From NCBI GenBank assembly GCA_003415625.1, contig PYIU01000003.1, forward strand, positions 124,001-188,000: DNA of 64,000 nt, given 5' to 3'. A program made the translations under genes and the position numbers. Positions 45,702 to 57,527 of the stretch are shown here, one piece after another. Below the pieces are notes generated by a model. It saw only the letters and a list, made by a program, of their open reading frames with translations, searched no databases and was not told the DNA's origin. Origin of the DNA: Aquanectria penicillioides (Eukaryota > Ascomycota > Sordariomycetes > Hypocreales > Nectriaceae). Positions within the stretch are counted from its first letter, which is position 1. Each line of letters opens with the position of its first letter.

Positions 45702-46730
45702 TTAGCTCCTAGCAGACGGGGTCCAGCCACTTTGAACCATATCCACTGCCCGTTTAGTCGCCTCGTCAAGTTCCTCTTTAGGCAGGCCAAGTTTTTCGTT
45801 TGCCATAGGCTTGAAGGCAGCGAAATCACTGTACTCGTTACTAGGGCTGAAGACCCGCGCGTAAAGCATCTTTGCGATGCCTGTTCGTTGCCCCTGCTTC
45901 ATCTCCTCTGCCCCATCAGCCAAACGCTTAGGGGTGGGCTCATATTTAATCTCCCAGTCAGCATCTGCTGTACCCATGACTCGATGTAGACTGTCAAGGA
46001 TGTCACGTTGGGACACACGGAAGCTGTTCATGAAAACAGTCTCGTTCTTGAAGTCGTCGATACAAGGTGATGTTCCAGATTGTGGGAGGGATAAAAGTGC
46101 CGCTAGAGTGCGGCCGCATTGGTCCCAGGTGCTAACAGTGATAGTTCTTGCACCATCATCGAAGAACGTTGCCATGCGATCCTTGATAGTGAAGCCGAAC
46201 CATTGTTCACCGAGCGCCAAACTCCATTCATACCAAGGTCCACAAGTTAAGTTGATGGAGGCCGAGATCCCATTTTCCTGAACTTCTTTTATACGATTGA
46301 GGATTGAAGTGAGGTAGACATCCCCTTCCTTGACCTTGTCTGGGTTGAATGGAGAGCCGTACGTGTTGGGCATAATGTATGGGACCCCAGCTTTCCCAGC
46401 GGCAGTGACGATCTTGCTATGAAGATCGGCTGGAGCCTGAACGCCAAGGGTAATAACAAGGAACTGTTGGCCTCTAAGAGCCTCTATGATTGAATCTTCA
46501 TCATCGTAGTCGACCTTGGCCACCCTAATACCACCTGGTAGCTTGTCGCTACTTTCACTTCGTGTTAGAGCCGTAACAGTCTGTTTGCCGGTCCGCAGTA
46601 AGGCTTTGGCAAAGCTACTACCAATACGACCCGTAGCCTGACAGAGTTAATAAAGATGTGGAAGTGGATCGAGATATGTAGTGCGACTTACACCGACAAT
46701 GGCAACTCTCTCGATAAACGTGCTGGCCAT
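45702..46730 (-). CDS. NmrA-like / isoflavone-reductase-like NAD(P)-binding protein
   Basis: Minus-strand exons 46730-46692 and 46637-45702 give 324 residues. The first exon ends inside the dinucleotide-binding loop; splicing makes V-G-A-T-G-R-I-G-S, the atypical-SDR/NmrA G-x-x-G-x-x-G motif. N-T-Y-G-S-P-F-N-P and the W-Y-E-W region are typical of NmrA-like/isoflavone reductase relatives in fungal clusters. No Tyr-x3-Lys catalytic pair is obvious, so the protein may be a reductase or a redox sensor. Followed in the neighbourhood by an exporter and preceded by OMT2, both on opposite or same strands without operon-like overlap. Confidence 0.85.
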
Positions 46731-48482
46731 TCTGTAACAGAAAGTGATGAAATGATTCAAATACAAATTTCGAATAAAAAATCGTCTCAAGGATGAGCCT
46801 GATGTGATCAATGATGTACGCCGAAATTCTAACGACTTGAATAGTAGACCCTGGACAAGTTTTATAGACCTGGTCGCATACTCCGTAACTCCGCAGGCGA
46901 CTCCGGGACAACCCCAATTCCGAACATTGGGTGGTTTCGCGAACGGATTTTGCGTCACGGCCTTAAGCTTCGGAGTTAAGAACAGGCTGAATCGGATGTA
47001 CATGGCTCGCTAGAAGGAGCTCCAACAACACTTCATTTGTATCCTGATAATGAAAAGTAAACCTGATATTTGCGTGTCTGAATTTCTCGCCATTCACTAT
47101 GTTGATCATCTGAGAGAAGTAGCTACTGGTTGCTACTCATCAATTTGATGACAGTGGGAGTCACAAAATGAGTGCTAGGCTGCTGGCTTTTGGCATAGTT
47201 GTCCGGCAAAATAGCAATGTATTTCTTCCATCCAATTTCAAAAAAAAAAAAAATTCGTTTTCGCGGTTTTGCTATAGTCTCTTAGGCGTTGGAGTGTGAG
47301 TGCATCATCCCGCCTGGGATGTCTCCTCTCCGATTGAACATGCGGAATTCCGTTAAAATCGGCCGGGACCGGCGTAAAACAATACGCCCGGGATCCGATA
47401 TCAACTCGTTATCGGGGATTCTACTTAAGTTTATCATAGCAGAATAGACTGGCGCCTCTCTAAATATGGATTGACCACGGATACACGGCAATGTATAGCC
47501 CTTTGTAGTCCTTCACTTGACCTAACTAAGACACAATACCGGGAGACACGGCTTGTCGGTCTCTTCATGCGCCGAAATCCGGTTTGAGCACCATAGTTTC
47601 GTTGCAGGTGCTTCGATTGTGTCGGTCGCCACCTCCGTGGATAAGGGTTTGAATTTGACTTCTGCTTGTTGGTTGAACTTGTACGGCATGGTGGTCTGGT
47701 GGCACGAGATCTTGCCAAATTTATACAGTAATTGAACATGGAGTTCTAATGGATCGGCCACCAGTCTGACGGCCCGCCTTGTGATGCTGACAGTAGTCCC
47801 TGACTAGGGGTGCCGACTTGAGGCATAATATCCTAGTCGAACTTGTGCACCTGGCTATGAAGGATCGCACATTTTGTGAAAAGGAGAACTAGCAGAATAC
47901 GGATACAGGCCTTTCATATTAAGAAAAGTTGTATTAATGTAAAAAAAAGCCTTTGCCCTTCCATACTCGGGAATAACGCGTTCCTTCATCCCATTGGTTC
48001 CACCGTTTGCTTTGACTACACCACATCAGTGTCCATTCGCTAGTGAATGTCAACCCTAATGAGGGAATGACCAAGGTACTCTCGTGTTTAGGACGAGTTT
48101 CATTACTAGACATTGTTCAAGCTGCTTGTCACTGCAAATTAACCCTACCTCTAATAGGACTCAACATTTTAGTCTAAGTTTTCTAGAGAGCATGAGCGTT
48201 CAACTCAATGAAGAAATCTGACAAAACTTTACATGGTTAACTAGAGCGAGAATCAAGCTCAAGTTTGTGTCGAAGGGCGATCGCCAGAATTCGCACGTTC
48301 CATCCGCAGGTAGCCGCATGTGCCCACCCCTCAATCAAAGTTCCCTGCACCAAGGGGTCTGATGACTGATGACACATTAATAAGCGATGTCTCATCTTAA
48401 CCCCTCATCTTCTGCTAGCTGCCGTCTTACTGTCAAGATGCTTTCAAGATAATTATTGACAACGCAATTCATCATCTGTGCC
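46731..48482. other. Intergenic region
   Basis: About 1.75 kb, with a poly-A tract near 47240-47252. TCCGA at 46919-46923 and TCGGA at 46970-46974 lie about 190-240 bases before the NmrA-like gene. No gene supported. Confidence 0.55.
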
Positions 48483-50327
48483 ATGTCCCAGACAACTGTC
48501 ATCGAGCTTCAAGAAGCTCCAGTCCAATCCATACACCTGGAGAGGACTAGTGAGCCAGGTGAAGACCGGACGGAGCCTGTCCTGCAGTCCACTCCACAAT
48601 TGCCACAAAGGTGGCGTGTCTTTGAAGCTGTGCCTTCGACTAGCCTAAGCGCCACTACGCGGTTTTTTGTCACGTCGTTGTTGGTTAGTTCCAATATAGT
48701 TCAGGTAAGAAACTCAATTTATCAACCATGCTAGCTGCTGATGAATCTCTCGATAAGTTCACATCCAATTTCGTGACTTTTGCGGGTGGCCTTGCCTTTA
48801 GTGTCCATCTGCACCGTGCATCTGGCCCAGGTCAATCAAATTGGATGGCAGCATCTTATCCGTGAGTTGAATTATTTTTAACTTCTTATTCACAGACGGT
48901 TGACTAATCATGGCCGATTAGACTAACTCAGGGTGCATTCGTTCTTATCTCAGGTCGCCTCGGGGCTGTTTACGGCCACAAAAACCTTGCCCTGATAGGA
49001 TGTGCCATCTTTTCCATATTCTCGTTTGTCAATGCGTTTTGTACTAGTTACCCATCCTTTATTGCCGCTCGCGCATTGACAGGTGTTGGCGGGGGTCTTT
49101 TTATGCCAAACGCTGTATCTATCATCACCGTTACTGTCCCTCCCGGCAAGTCTCGCAATGTTCTTTTGGGATTCTTTTCGGCTTCCGCCCCCGTGGGCGG
49201 AGTAATTGGTGGATTACTGGCGGGTGTGTTTACTCAATTTGTGGATTGGAAATGGCTCTTTATCTCACTGTAAGTTCACCTGAAGACAATTCGCAGGAAC
49301 TAAATTAACCTTCTATAACAGCTCTATCTCCCAGGCGTTGATAATAGCTGTGATAGCCTTCTTAACACCAAGGGAAACACCTGTCGACAAAGGAGGCAGT
49401 ATTGACTATTGTGGTGCCATTTTGGGTCTCAGCAGCTTGCTATTGTTCAATGTTGTGTGGAAGTAAGTCTAAGTACAGTAACCTCGTTCGCTTCAACTTG
49501 AACTTACCATCCATAGCCAAGCGCCCTCCGAAGGCTGGACAAGCCTGTATCAAATACTTTGTCTCATATTGTCTATCGCGATCTTTGTTATGTTTCTTGC
49601 ATGGGAAAGTTTCTGTGCAACAGAGCCCATAATGCCGCTCTCTATCTTCCGAACTCCAACCTTTTCAGCACTATTCTTCGTAGTCCTGCTTAGCTATATG
49701 GCTATTGGGATCGCGCTATGGTATTTTGTCTCCTGGCAACAGATCTTGCGCGACGTTTCAGTGCTTGAAACTGGTCTCCATTTCATTCCGTTCGGAGTGA
49801 GCTCTATTCTTGCGATATATCTCGCAGCTTGGCTTATACCCCGAGTCGCAGCTCAGTGGATAATGGCAATTGGTGTTGTTGTTGCTTTGAGCGCCAACAT
49901 TTTGCTCGCCACGATGCCCATCAAACAAACATACTGGTCCCAAACATTCCCCGCCATGATTCTTAGTGGGGTTTGCCCCGACTTTGTCTACGTCGCGGCA
50001 CAAATTATTGCCAGCAATAGCGTGACTCGTCAGCAACAGGGGGTTGCAAGTAGCCTGATTGGAACACTCAACTTGTATGGTAACAGTCTCGGCCTGGGAT
50101 TTGCGGGAACCATTGAAACGCAACTTGTGAAGAACGGGCATACCGAGGTTCTGGGGTTTAGAGCTGCTTTGTATTTCGGGGCTTCCCTCGCTCTGATGGG
50201 TCTGATCCTGGACTTCTTGTTTGTTAGGGTTCCAAAAGATCAAAGATCGGGCTGGGCCGAGCCGGAGATCATGGTGGATGGGCCAGAGGCAATTGCAACG
50301 GCGGTAGATGTTCGTCGTATTGAATAA
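48483..50327 (+). CDS. MFS transporter, DHA2 (14-TM drug:H+ antiporter-like) family
   Basis: Exons 48483-48704, 48758-48861, 48922-49269, 49322-49462 and 49517-50327 give 541 residues. After a cytosolic N-terminus, the first helices include L-T-Q-G-A-F-V-L-I-S-G-R-L-G-A-V-Y-G-H-K-N, the MFS signature between helices 2 and 3 with G-R-x-G. A-R-A-L-T-G-V-G-G-G and later P-V-G-G-V-I-G-G-L-L-A-G fit the DHA2 antiporter motif C. The tail is hydrophilic. Likely exports a metabolite or toxin-like small molecule, or protects the cell from nitrile/aldoxime intermediates made by the adjacent genes. The first intron acceptor is the least certain. Confidence 0.88.
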
Positions 50328-50672
50328 CTCGAGGAGCAGAAAAGCTCCTGAGGGTAATATTTATCAAGCTCACCTCAGTTTAGTTCAGGAGAAAACCAAC
50401 GAGACTCCGAGAGGGGTGAGAATCTAATATTGTATCGGTTGATGTCCTTACCTATCCGCATACACCATCACACCGGCGTTTGGTGGTTAATTAGGTATCA
50501 AGTTTGGGCTTTCCCTTTTCCTGCCACTTCATCAACGGATTGAGGAATCTTATCATGGATACAGCGAAATGGTTTGGTAAAGGTACAATTGAGAAGAGTG
50601 AGGCAGCGACTTGGAGACTCAGCATTCTTGGTGGTTTGACGCTGGCTTTCTTGATCTAATCTATAAATACAC
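50328..50672. other. Intergenic spacer between convergent genes
   Basis: Short 3'-to-3' spacer of the MFS gene and the haem dehydratase; no feature seen. Confidence 0.6.
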
Positions 50673-51872
50673 TCAAGAGTCGAGACTTGTGATAAGTTCA
50701 AAGCCATCGCTACCTTCATATGCCATAAACCCTGTTCCTTCCACACACCCGATATATTCGGCCTCGATTTCGTGCCCCTTTAACACGCTGGTCTCCACCC
50801 ACAACGCCAACTTAGCGTCCTTGCCCATCGGCCCGCCAGGGCAGTAAGATTTCAAAAACTCAGAACGCAATTTGACATGGCCTTTGTTTATGCGTCCGAC
50901 CCTCTCCATATACCCAAGATCTAGGAAATAAAAGAGCTGGATCTTTCGGTTGTAGCTGAGGGCAGTCGGCTTAGTAGAACTGTATGTCCCCGAGGTCTTT
51001 ACGCAGCAAAACTTTGCTTCGACCATCCCATCAGCCGGGCCGAGTTTCATTAGGTCTGTCATCCATGTTGTCACAAGCTCGTCAAAGTTGGTAAACCAAT
51101 GAGCCTTCTCTGCCTGGGCGATTAGAGAGTGATCTTGGCCTTCCACAACGAAGCATAGATTGTCTGGGAACCGAGCTACTCTGGTTCGGCCCAAGCGAAC
51201 TTCATTGTTGGAGCTGTTCCTGCGTGCGGGAACCGTTGGCAGTGAAGTTTTGAGTCGCTCTTGGGATGTTGCTTCCTTGATTCGATCACGATAGCAACCC
51301 CAATACCCGAACATTTTCTCATTCGGAACCAAGGTCGTAACTGAGGCCACGCCATTGGTGGCCGTCGTATTGGCTCCAAATTGAGATCTTTGGCCTGCTA
51401 TAGACATCACCTCCCGCCACATCCCTGCATCATTAGGAAGGGAGGTCCAAAAATCAACAGTTGGTGGACTTGTCCACCAATCATCAAAGACTTTTCGAGA
51501 TAGCCAATAGGCCAGCCAGATAGTAGTGTACTGCTCTTTTGAGCCGTCCTCAATAATTTGTTCGACATGGCTTGCCTGCATCTGGATTAAATCATTGAAC
51601 TCTCTTTCCAAGCACAAACGAGACATGGTGGTGCACTCTGCCGCATTGTGCTGCAGGCCAAAGACAGAGCAGACGAAAACTGCATCGTCAGCAAATTCGA
51701 CGCCCCACATGATGCGTGGATTTTGGATAAAGAGAAGCATATAATCTTTTTGTTCCTGTGTTGAAAGCATCCATCTTGGAGTTTGTCGGGAAGCTGTTCC
51801 TTTTAATGACGTGACAAATTGCGTAACAGCCGCAAGACTGGGAAGAAATCCCAACAGAATGTCAAAATGCAC
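50673..51872 (-). CDS. Aldoxime-dehydratase-family haem protein, divergent active site
   Basis: Single exon, 399 residues. Members of this family (PF13816) use ferrous haem to dehydrate aldoximes to nitriles. Seen: G-Y-W-G-C-Y-R-D-R near residue 190 (family G-Y-W-G-S-M-R-x-R), an M-E-R near 310, and G-H-V-K-L with His332 at the place of the proximal haem ligand. However, the distal catalytic His region, family L-Y-H-E-V-S-V, reads L-W-V-E-T-S-V (Val359), and the family R-S-G-Q-D-W, with the active-site Ser, reads V-E-G-Q-D-H (Glu244). So the fold and haem pocket look conserved but the known catalytic Ser/His pair does not. Divergent from TF3, and a nitrilase follows, which supports a nitrile role. 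Family assignment is firm; activity is not. Confidence 0.78.
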   Translation of the reverse strand: MHFDILLGFLPSLAAVTQFVTSLKGTASRQTPRWMLSTQEQKDYMLLFIQNPRIMWGVEFADDAVFVCSVFGLQHNAAECTTMSRLCLEREFNDLIQMQASHVEQIIEDGSKEQYTTIWLAYWLSRKVFDDWWTSPPTVDFWTSLPNDAGMWREVMSIAGQRSQFGANTTATNGVASVTTLVPNEKMFGYWGCYRDRIKEATSQERLKTSLPTVPARRNSSNNEVRLGRTRVARFPDNLCFVVEGQDHSLIAQAEKAHWFTNFDELVTTWMTDLMKLGPADGMVEAKFCCVKTSGTYSSTKPTALSYNRKIQLFYFLDLGYMERVGRINKGHVKLRSEFLKSYCPGGPMGKDAKLALWVETSVLKGHEIEAEYIGCVEGTGFMAYEGSDGFELITSLDS

Positions 51873-52154
51873 ACCTATTTTTCTTCTACGTGCGGACCTT
51901 ATTACTCCGCTTCGATAAATTTGCCACCTGAACTTATTGCGTAACGCACGGAATCGAGTCTAGCTACGCCTCGGAATGAATATCGGGCTTAAAATGCTAG
52001 GCTCAAATCAAACCCCCCCGCTTCTGATAAGCTCTCGCAACAATTCTGTGCTACTTAAGGTTTGCGGAAGCTTCAACCCCGCAAGATATGAACCCCTCGC
52101 AACCTGCGGTCCTCTTTCACCCGCATTTCATTTCAGTTTTATTGTAAAAAAATC
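51873..52154. promoter_or_regulatory. Divergent promoter of the dehydratase and TF3
   Basis: 282-base spacer between head-to-head genes, with several GCGGA/TCCGC words (for example near 51896-51903 and 52064). A shared promoter allows the regulator to control both directions. No single site is proved. Confidence 0.4.
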
Positions 52155-54433
52155 ATGTCCAAGCAGCTAAGCTTCGCTTGCGAGAGATGCAGGGCTAGGA
52201 AAAGAAAGGTGGGGGCCATCTGATTGTTTCTAGTTCCCTTCGCCTTGGGGCTTTGGATCATTCCGCCACTGACTTGAAATCCAAAGTGCGATTCTGCAAA
52301 GCCAGCATGTTCATTGTGTAGTAGGCAAAACAGAGAGTGTGTTTACCTTGAAAGTAAACCTCGAAAGTGAGTTATCTCAGCCAATGGCGAGTTCCACGCC
52401 CCTATTTGGATGGGCTGCATTGGCCCATCCCATCTTGCTCGGCCCAAGATATCGAAGTACTAATCTCCGCCAAGACGCAAGTACTGGGATGAAGATTATG
52501 TCAGAGCACTTGAGGCGCAAGTGCAATCTCTCTTATCAATACTGGACGAGAAAGCCGATGTGCACGTTCACAATTCTGCGGACTCGAATCATAATGACGC
52601 TCTAGCTCATGGACCCAGTACGCAACTGTCCGCGAGCAATACCCATCAACCAAAAAGCATTCATGCCAAAAATGATGTTTCATCAAGGCCAATGAATCAA
52701 GGGGGCTTGAGGGAAAAGGGAGTTGACAACAGGTCTAATCAAGCTATGGAAGAACTTTGTGTTATGCTATGGAGGACCAATGTGGGTGATGGTGTTACAA
52801 TCATCAATGACACTACAACAGGCACCCAATTTTCACTTGACCCGTCGAATAGTTCTCATCCAAAAATGGCAATCACTCCGCCAGAAGAAATCATCTTTTA
52901 TTGTCAAGACACGGAGTTGATGCACGAGTTTGCGACATTGTTCCTAGAGAATATCAACACGGAGCATCAATTTACTTCTTACACATCAACAGAATTTCTC
53001 GTGGGGTTCCCGTATCAAAACATCGAGGACACTTTTCTTCACTCGGTAATTATTGCCACTGGGGCAACCTTCTCGACCAAAGCAGAGGCTCCCAGGATTG
53101 GCGACGCATTCGCCCAGTTTGCAGAAGGCCTCGTGTTTTCTTGTTGCCGCCAAGTACCCTCAATCAAAGTAATACAAGGTCTTTCGATGTGTTCATGGAG
53201 ATCGCTAGCCCTAGGTAGGGACCACTTCGGGTGGATTTTTATTTCGATGGCAGCAGGGATGTGCGTACATCTACGGCTTCATGTTCTCGCTCTTGACGAA
53301 TGTGACTCTCGGCAACTCGAAGCGAGTGAGCAAGAGATTCGAACGTTTTGGATGTTTTATATCATCGATCGCACTGCAATCTCTATTTTAGGCCGGAATT
53401 GTGCCCTACCTTGGCGCAGGGTCAATGTGCCACAATTCGACTTCACCTTCACTTCTGCCACAGCTGACTTGGGGCAAATATCCTTTGCAGCTCAATGCCA
53501 GCTATGGTACCTCCATGACAAACATATGGACCAGGTGTAAGTCACTGGCCACATATTGATGGTACAGGTTTCCACTTAGCACTGACGATTCTAAGCTTCT
53601 CCAGCAGCTTTGGGACATTGCCAATATCCCAGCAAGTCCAGTTCTTGATCTCAAGTCAGGAAGCCTTAACGGCATTTTTCCGATCTAGAGATCATCGGCT
53701 CTATTTATCGGGAGATGAGACTCCAAAACCAGTCCTGCTCTTCCACTTGGCTTACCAGATGGCAATTCTAATCACAATGCCGCCGTTTCTGCAGATATTT
53801 GCTTCAATGAGTGACAGTACTGAGAAAGTCTCACCAGGACCCGGTTCACAGTACATATTCCTCGTTCTTCAATCTCTTTCAAACGCCGCAACAGCTACAG
53901 TAAGGTTGGTCCGACATTATAGACGGTCCCTTGGTTTTGCCTTGCCCCCGAACCCGGTTCTCATCCATCATCTTCTAAGCGCCGCCATTGTTCACTTGAT
54001 GAACGCGACGAGCAACACTGCAACCTTGCGTAACCAAAGTGCATACTGGGTTCGACAATGCCTCGATCTCCTCCAGGAAATGCGTTCCCTTTGGCCCAAT
54101 CGTGCCGAGCGAAGCATAAAAGTCATTCGAGTGCTGGCGCAACGCTGGGGGGTGACATCATCACTTCCACTTGGGTTGAGCCATCGTGTGGAACCCAGCG
54201 GTTCAACAAAACACGCCGAACCTCAGAATCAAGGCATATCTTGGGCAGAAGAAACAAATCGGGACTTTGAAAATGCGTTAGGTTTAGGCATGGATCTAGA
54301 TTTATCCTCATTTAGAGATGCAGGAAACATGTTTACACAAGAACTAACATATGTTTCCCAGCAAGTACAACATGATTTGCTTTCTGCATTTGGCGGATTG
54401 GCTGAGTGCGACGATTTCACCTGGCTTTTGTAA
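52155..54433 (+). CDS. Zn2Cys6 fungal-specific transcription factor TF3
   Basis: Exons 52155-52208, 52287-52366, 52475-53536 and 53605-54433 give 674 residues. The first two exons make a textbook zinc cluster spaced CX2CX6CX6CX2CX6C (C-E-R-C-R-A-R-K-R-K-C-D) with a basic first loop, then the linker K-P-R-K-R-K-Y-W-D-E-D-Y-V-R-A-L-E coiled coil. The middle fungal_trans domain is in exon 3 (R-T-F-W-M-F-Y-I-I-D-R). It lies between the dehydratase and the nitrilase and is the obvious candidate regulator of both. No close similarity to TF1/TF2. Intact. Confidence 0.9.
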
Positions 54434-55123
54434 AGTACGGGCAACATTTAAATAGTGTGGACGTGAAAGATTCCCTGCTTGGACGGTTCCCTCTTGATCA
54501 TTTTTCATCTCCAGTGCTCAGCCAGGCGAAGCAATTTTCTCATGGTGTTGTAACAGATTTGACATGTCAGCAATCTAATCAACTGGTTGACATACCGTAA
54601 GACTGAACTCGATGGAATGCCCCGTTTTCCCGTTTCATATGATCGCAAAAGAGTGTCAGTATGAATTCCTAAAAGCGCAGTGCAATGATCAGGAATCACC
54701 ACCCAAAATCACAGGTGGATTTTGATTCCACGGCCGAGTCATGGAGGTAGCTCAATAGCACCAAGTTATATTACGGGCATGCCCATGACAGTGCTTAGGC
54801 TCAAAAGCAAGATTTGAGCTACGGTAGTGCCGAATATCAGAAATTAAGGGATATGACGAGGCCATCACATGAACTTGATTCCGCGGAACGTATTACAGAT
54901 AACGACGGGAGGATTCCGGCTTCGGTATCGGTGCGGAGATGACATATCCGCCCCCGCACTTCTTATCTGCCTCACGCTTTGGGTCTGGGTCATGGAGCTA
55001 ACCGAATATGGCGCTCACTACAACTATAAAGAACACTGCTAGTTTGATCTTGTAAATGAAACACTGCCCACAATTCCACCTTCTATTCGAACTTTAATCC
55101 ATAATCTATCAGAACACACAACT
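54434..55123. other. Intergenic region, nitrilase promoter
   Basis: About 0.7 kb. GCGGA words near 54890 and 54933 and a TATAAA at 55025-55030, about 100 bases before the nitrilase ATG. Confidence 0.5.
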
Positions 55124-56283
55124 ATGACAGGCGAAACAGTTCGAGTTGCAGTAACTCAAGCTGAACCAGTTTGGGCCGACTTATCCGGTGCCGCTGCGAA
55201 AACATGCCAGCTCATCGAAGAGGCAGCATCAGGCGGGGCCCAACTCATTGCGTTCCCCGAAGTCTGGATCCCAGGTTATCCATGTTGGATTTGGTAAGTG
55301 AGATACATCTCTCTTTTTTGTGCCAGCAGCGGAATGACCCAGCAATAATTTTCAGTTTATTATTCTTTCAGCCTTATTACGCGTATTTAAATCTAACATG
55401 GTTTAGGTCACGCCTAGTCGATTTTGATCTCAACATTCGGTATATCAAGAATTCCATGAGCTTGGATTCAGACCACATGAAGAAAATCTGTGCTTGCGCT
55501 CGCGACAACAACATTGCTGTGTCCCTAGGGTTTTCGGAAAATGAGAATAATTCTATCTTCATTTCCCAAGCTCTCATCGGACCCGATGGTGAGATCAAAG
55601 TGCATCGCCGCAAGATGAAGCCAACACACATGGAGAGAACAATATTTGGTGACGCATCCGGCCAGTGTTTGAGCAGCGTGGCTCAACTACCATTTGCTAG
55701 AGTTGGATCCCTGGCATGCTGGGAACACATTCAACCCTTGCTAAAGTACAACACCATTTCTCAAAAAGAAGAAATTCACGTCGCCGCTTGGCCGAGTGTT
55801 ACGCCACACACTGGTGGCCCTGATATGTGGTCCATGAGTGCTGAAGGTGTGTAAAGTTCCCCTTTTCGTTTTCTGGGTTTCTCGTTCAGTATATTTATTT
55901 TGATAGGGTGCCAAACTCTTTCACGAACCTATGCCATTGAGTCGGGCACGTTTGTGCTGCATAGCACAGCAGTCATCACTGAGAAGGGAGTAACGGCTCT
56001 TGGAACTGCTGGAGGTAGCATGATGTCATCGCCAGGAGGAGGCAGTTCAGCTATTTTTGGCCCAGATGGCCGACGACTAACGGAACCAGTTGAAGAAACT
56101 ACTGAGGCCATTATCTATGCCAACCTTGACATGGATGAGCTTATCAAGGTTAAGATGTTTGCTGATTGTACTGGGCACTATAGCCGGCCAGATTTACTAT
56201 GGCTGGGCGTGGACAATAGTGTTAAGCTTGTGAGGAAGGATAAGAGAGTTGAGGGTGTCAAAGAAGACATTCTCAGTGATTAG
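55124..56283 (+). CDS. Nitrilase (carbon-nitrogen hydrolase family)
   Basis: Hydrolyses a nitrile to the carboxylic acid and ammonia. Exons 55124-55293, 55407-55846 and 55907-56283 give 328 residues, normal for fungal nitrilases. The catalytic triad is visible: Glu46 in A-F-P-E-V-W, Lys126 in [12 protein letters not shown], and Cys161 in L-A-C-W-E-H. The strands [10 protein letters not shown] at the N-terminus fit branch 1 (true nitrilases) better than amidases. The genes next door encode a haem protein of the aldoxime dehydratase family and TF3, the arrangement known from bacterial aldoxime-nitrile pathways. Complete and intact. Confidence 0.92.
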
Positions 56284-56361
56284 CTATTGTATCTAGAAAT
56301 TTTGTGAACCAGCTGAGAGACGGAGAAATTTTAACAGTACTGGAGAGGTTTTTCGTTTACT

Positions 56362-57011
56362 TTATAAACAGGGCATGGCTCTGACTACTTCTTTCAAGAC
56401 ATTCCAGCAGCAACCTGAAAGAGATTCGTCGCCATCAATGACGAAAGTTGGTTCAGCCAGGGAGGCAATTGAACCAAAACGGTCTACTGGTCCCCTGAAG
56501 TCATATTCATACGACAGCCGATTTGAAGGAGCATAGTCGCCTGCAGATAGGATACAGTAAGCACTGGTAGTTTGCTTATCTATGCGAAGCATATTATGCC
56601 AATCCTCTCCAGAGACACCTACGAATACGCCTGTATCAGTTCCTCGTAACTTTGTATGACCAGCACTTTCCATGCACTCCCAGACGACTTCAAGCAGAAG
56701 TCGTTGCTGAGGGTCAGTTACTGATGCCTCATTTGCCTTGGAGGAGAAGGAGGCTGCATCGAACTCTGTGCGAACTCTGTGCGGTTGACGCCTTTTAGAA
56801 AGTACCCATATTCACTAGCGACATTTTGTCAATAAGTGTTTTACCCGTAGAATACGTCAAGGTTATATCAGTCGCTTGGCACACAGTATTTAGCATCTTT
56901 CTTATTAATGAGCCGGTGCTAGAAATCTCCTAGTGTAGAGATGCCTCCGGGAAGTCTGAGACCCATGCCAATGATAGCAATAGGGGCTGGAGGGTCTCTC
57001 TTCAGTAGCAT
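56362..57011 (-). pseudogene. Relic of a polyketide synthase ketosynthase domain
   Basis: From 57011 on the minus strand the frame encodes a ketosynthase start (P-I-A-I-I-G-M-G-L-R-L-P-G-G), continues with G-Y-F-L-K-G-V and the D-P-Q-Q-R-L-L-L-E-V motif, then stops resembling KS after N-R-L-S-Y-E-Y-D-F-R-G-P. Four in-frame stops lie at 56919-56921, 56868-56870, 56841-56843 and 56829-56831, where a KS domain would have Trp, Arg or Gln codons; TGG-to-TAG, CGA-to-TGA and CAA-to-TAA are all C-to-T/G-to-A changes. A tandem 11-bp duplication (56760-56770, 56771-56781) adds a frameshift. The catalytic Cys segment is missing. Remnant of a polyketide synthase, not functional. Confidence 0.85.
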
Positions 57012-57527
57012 GATGTTTCATCTTTACCAATGGGTGGTGTTTGTCAAGATTGAAATGAGAAACACGGGTACATGGCGAAATTGTAGGAAAAGATAGACCA
57101 GGCACAAGTTCGAATCCACAATGTTATTCCTGAGGAACCTAGTCTTGACATCCAGTAATCCACCTGGCAAACTTGGAACATGAGCAAAAAGGTCAAAAAG
57201 ATACTCAATCGTTGCTTACCCCAAACAAGATACCGCAACATGCCTGCCGCAGCCCGCCGATAATGTCTTGGCTCGGTTACTTTGGCCTAGATTGGTTTAT
57301 GATCAACACTTAATCATTTTCCGGAGATTCGTCGAGGAGGCTAATAACTTATGCAACACGTAACCGTAGGGCAAGCGAATAACAACAAAAGCAGGCCCAA
57401 GTTATGGCTATGGCAAATCATATCAATACCCACCTTAAACAAGGCATTGCCGCTCTGGAAGGAAGGACGAGCTTTGAGAACAGGGGGGGCTAACAAAACT
57501 ATGTGAATGACAAAGAAAGTCATTACA

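Noticed and set aside
45877..46281. 134-codon plus-strand frame inside the NmrA-like gene
   Set aside because: Shadow frame opposite to a gene with a clear family pattern.
57080..57130. B-box-like sequence GTTCGAATCC, possible tRNA
   Set aside because: No A box at the right distance with matching arms and no acceptor stem pairing could be found.
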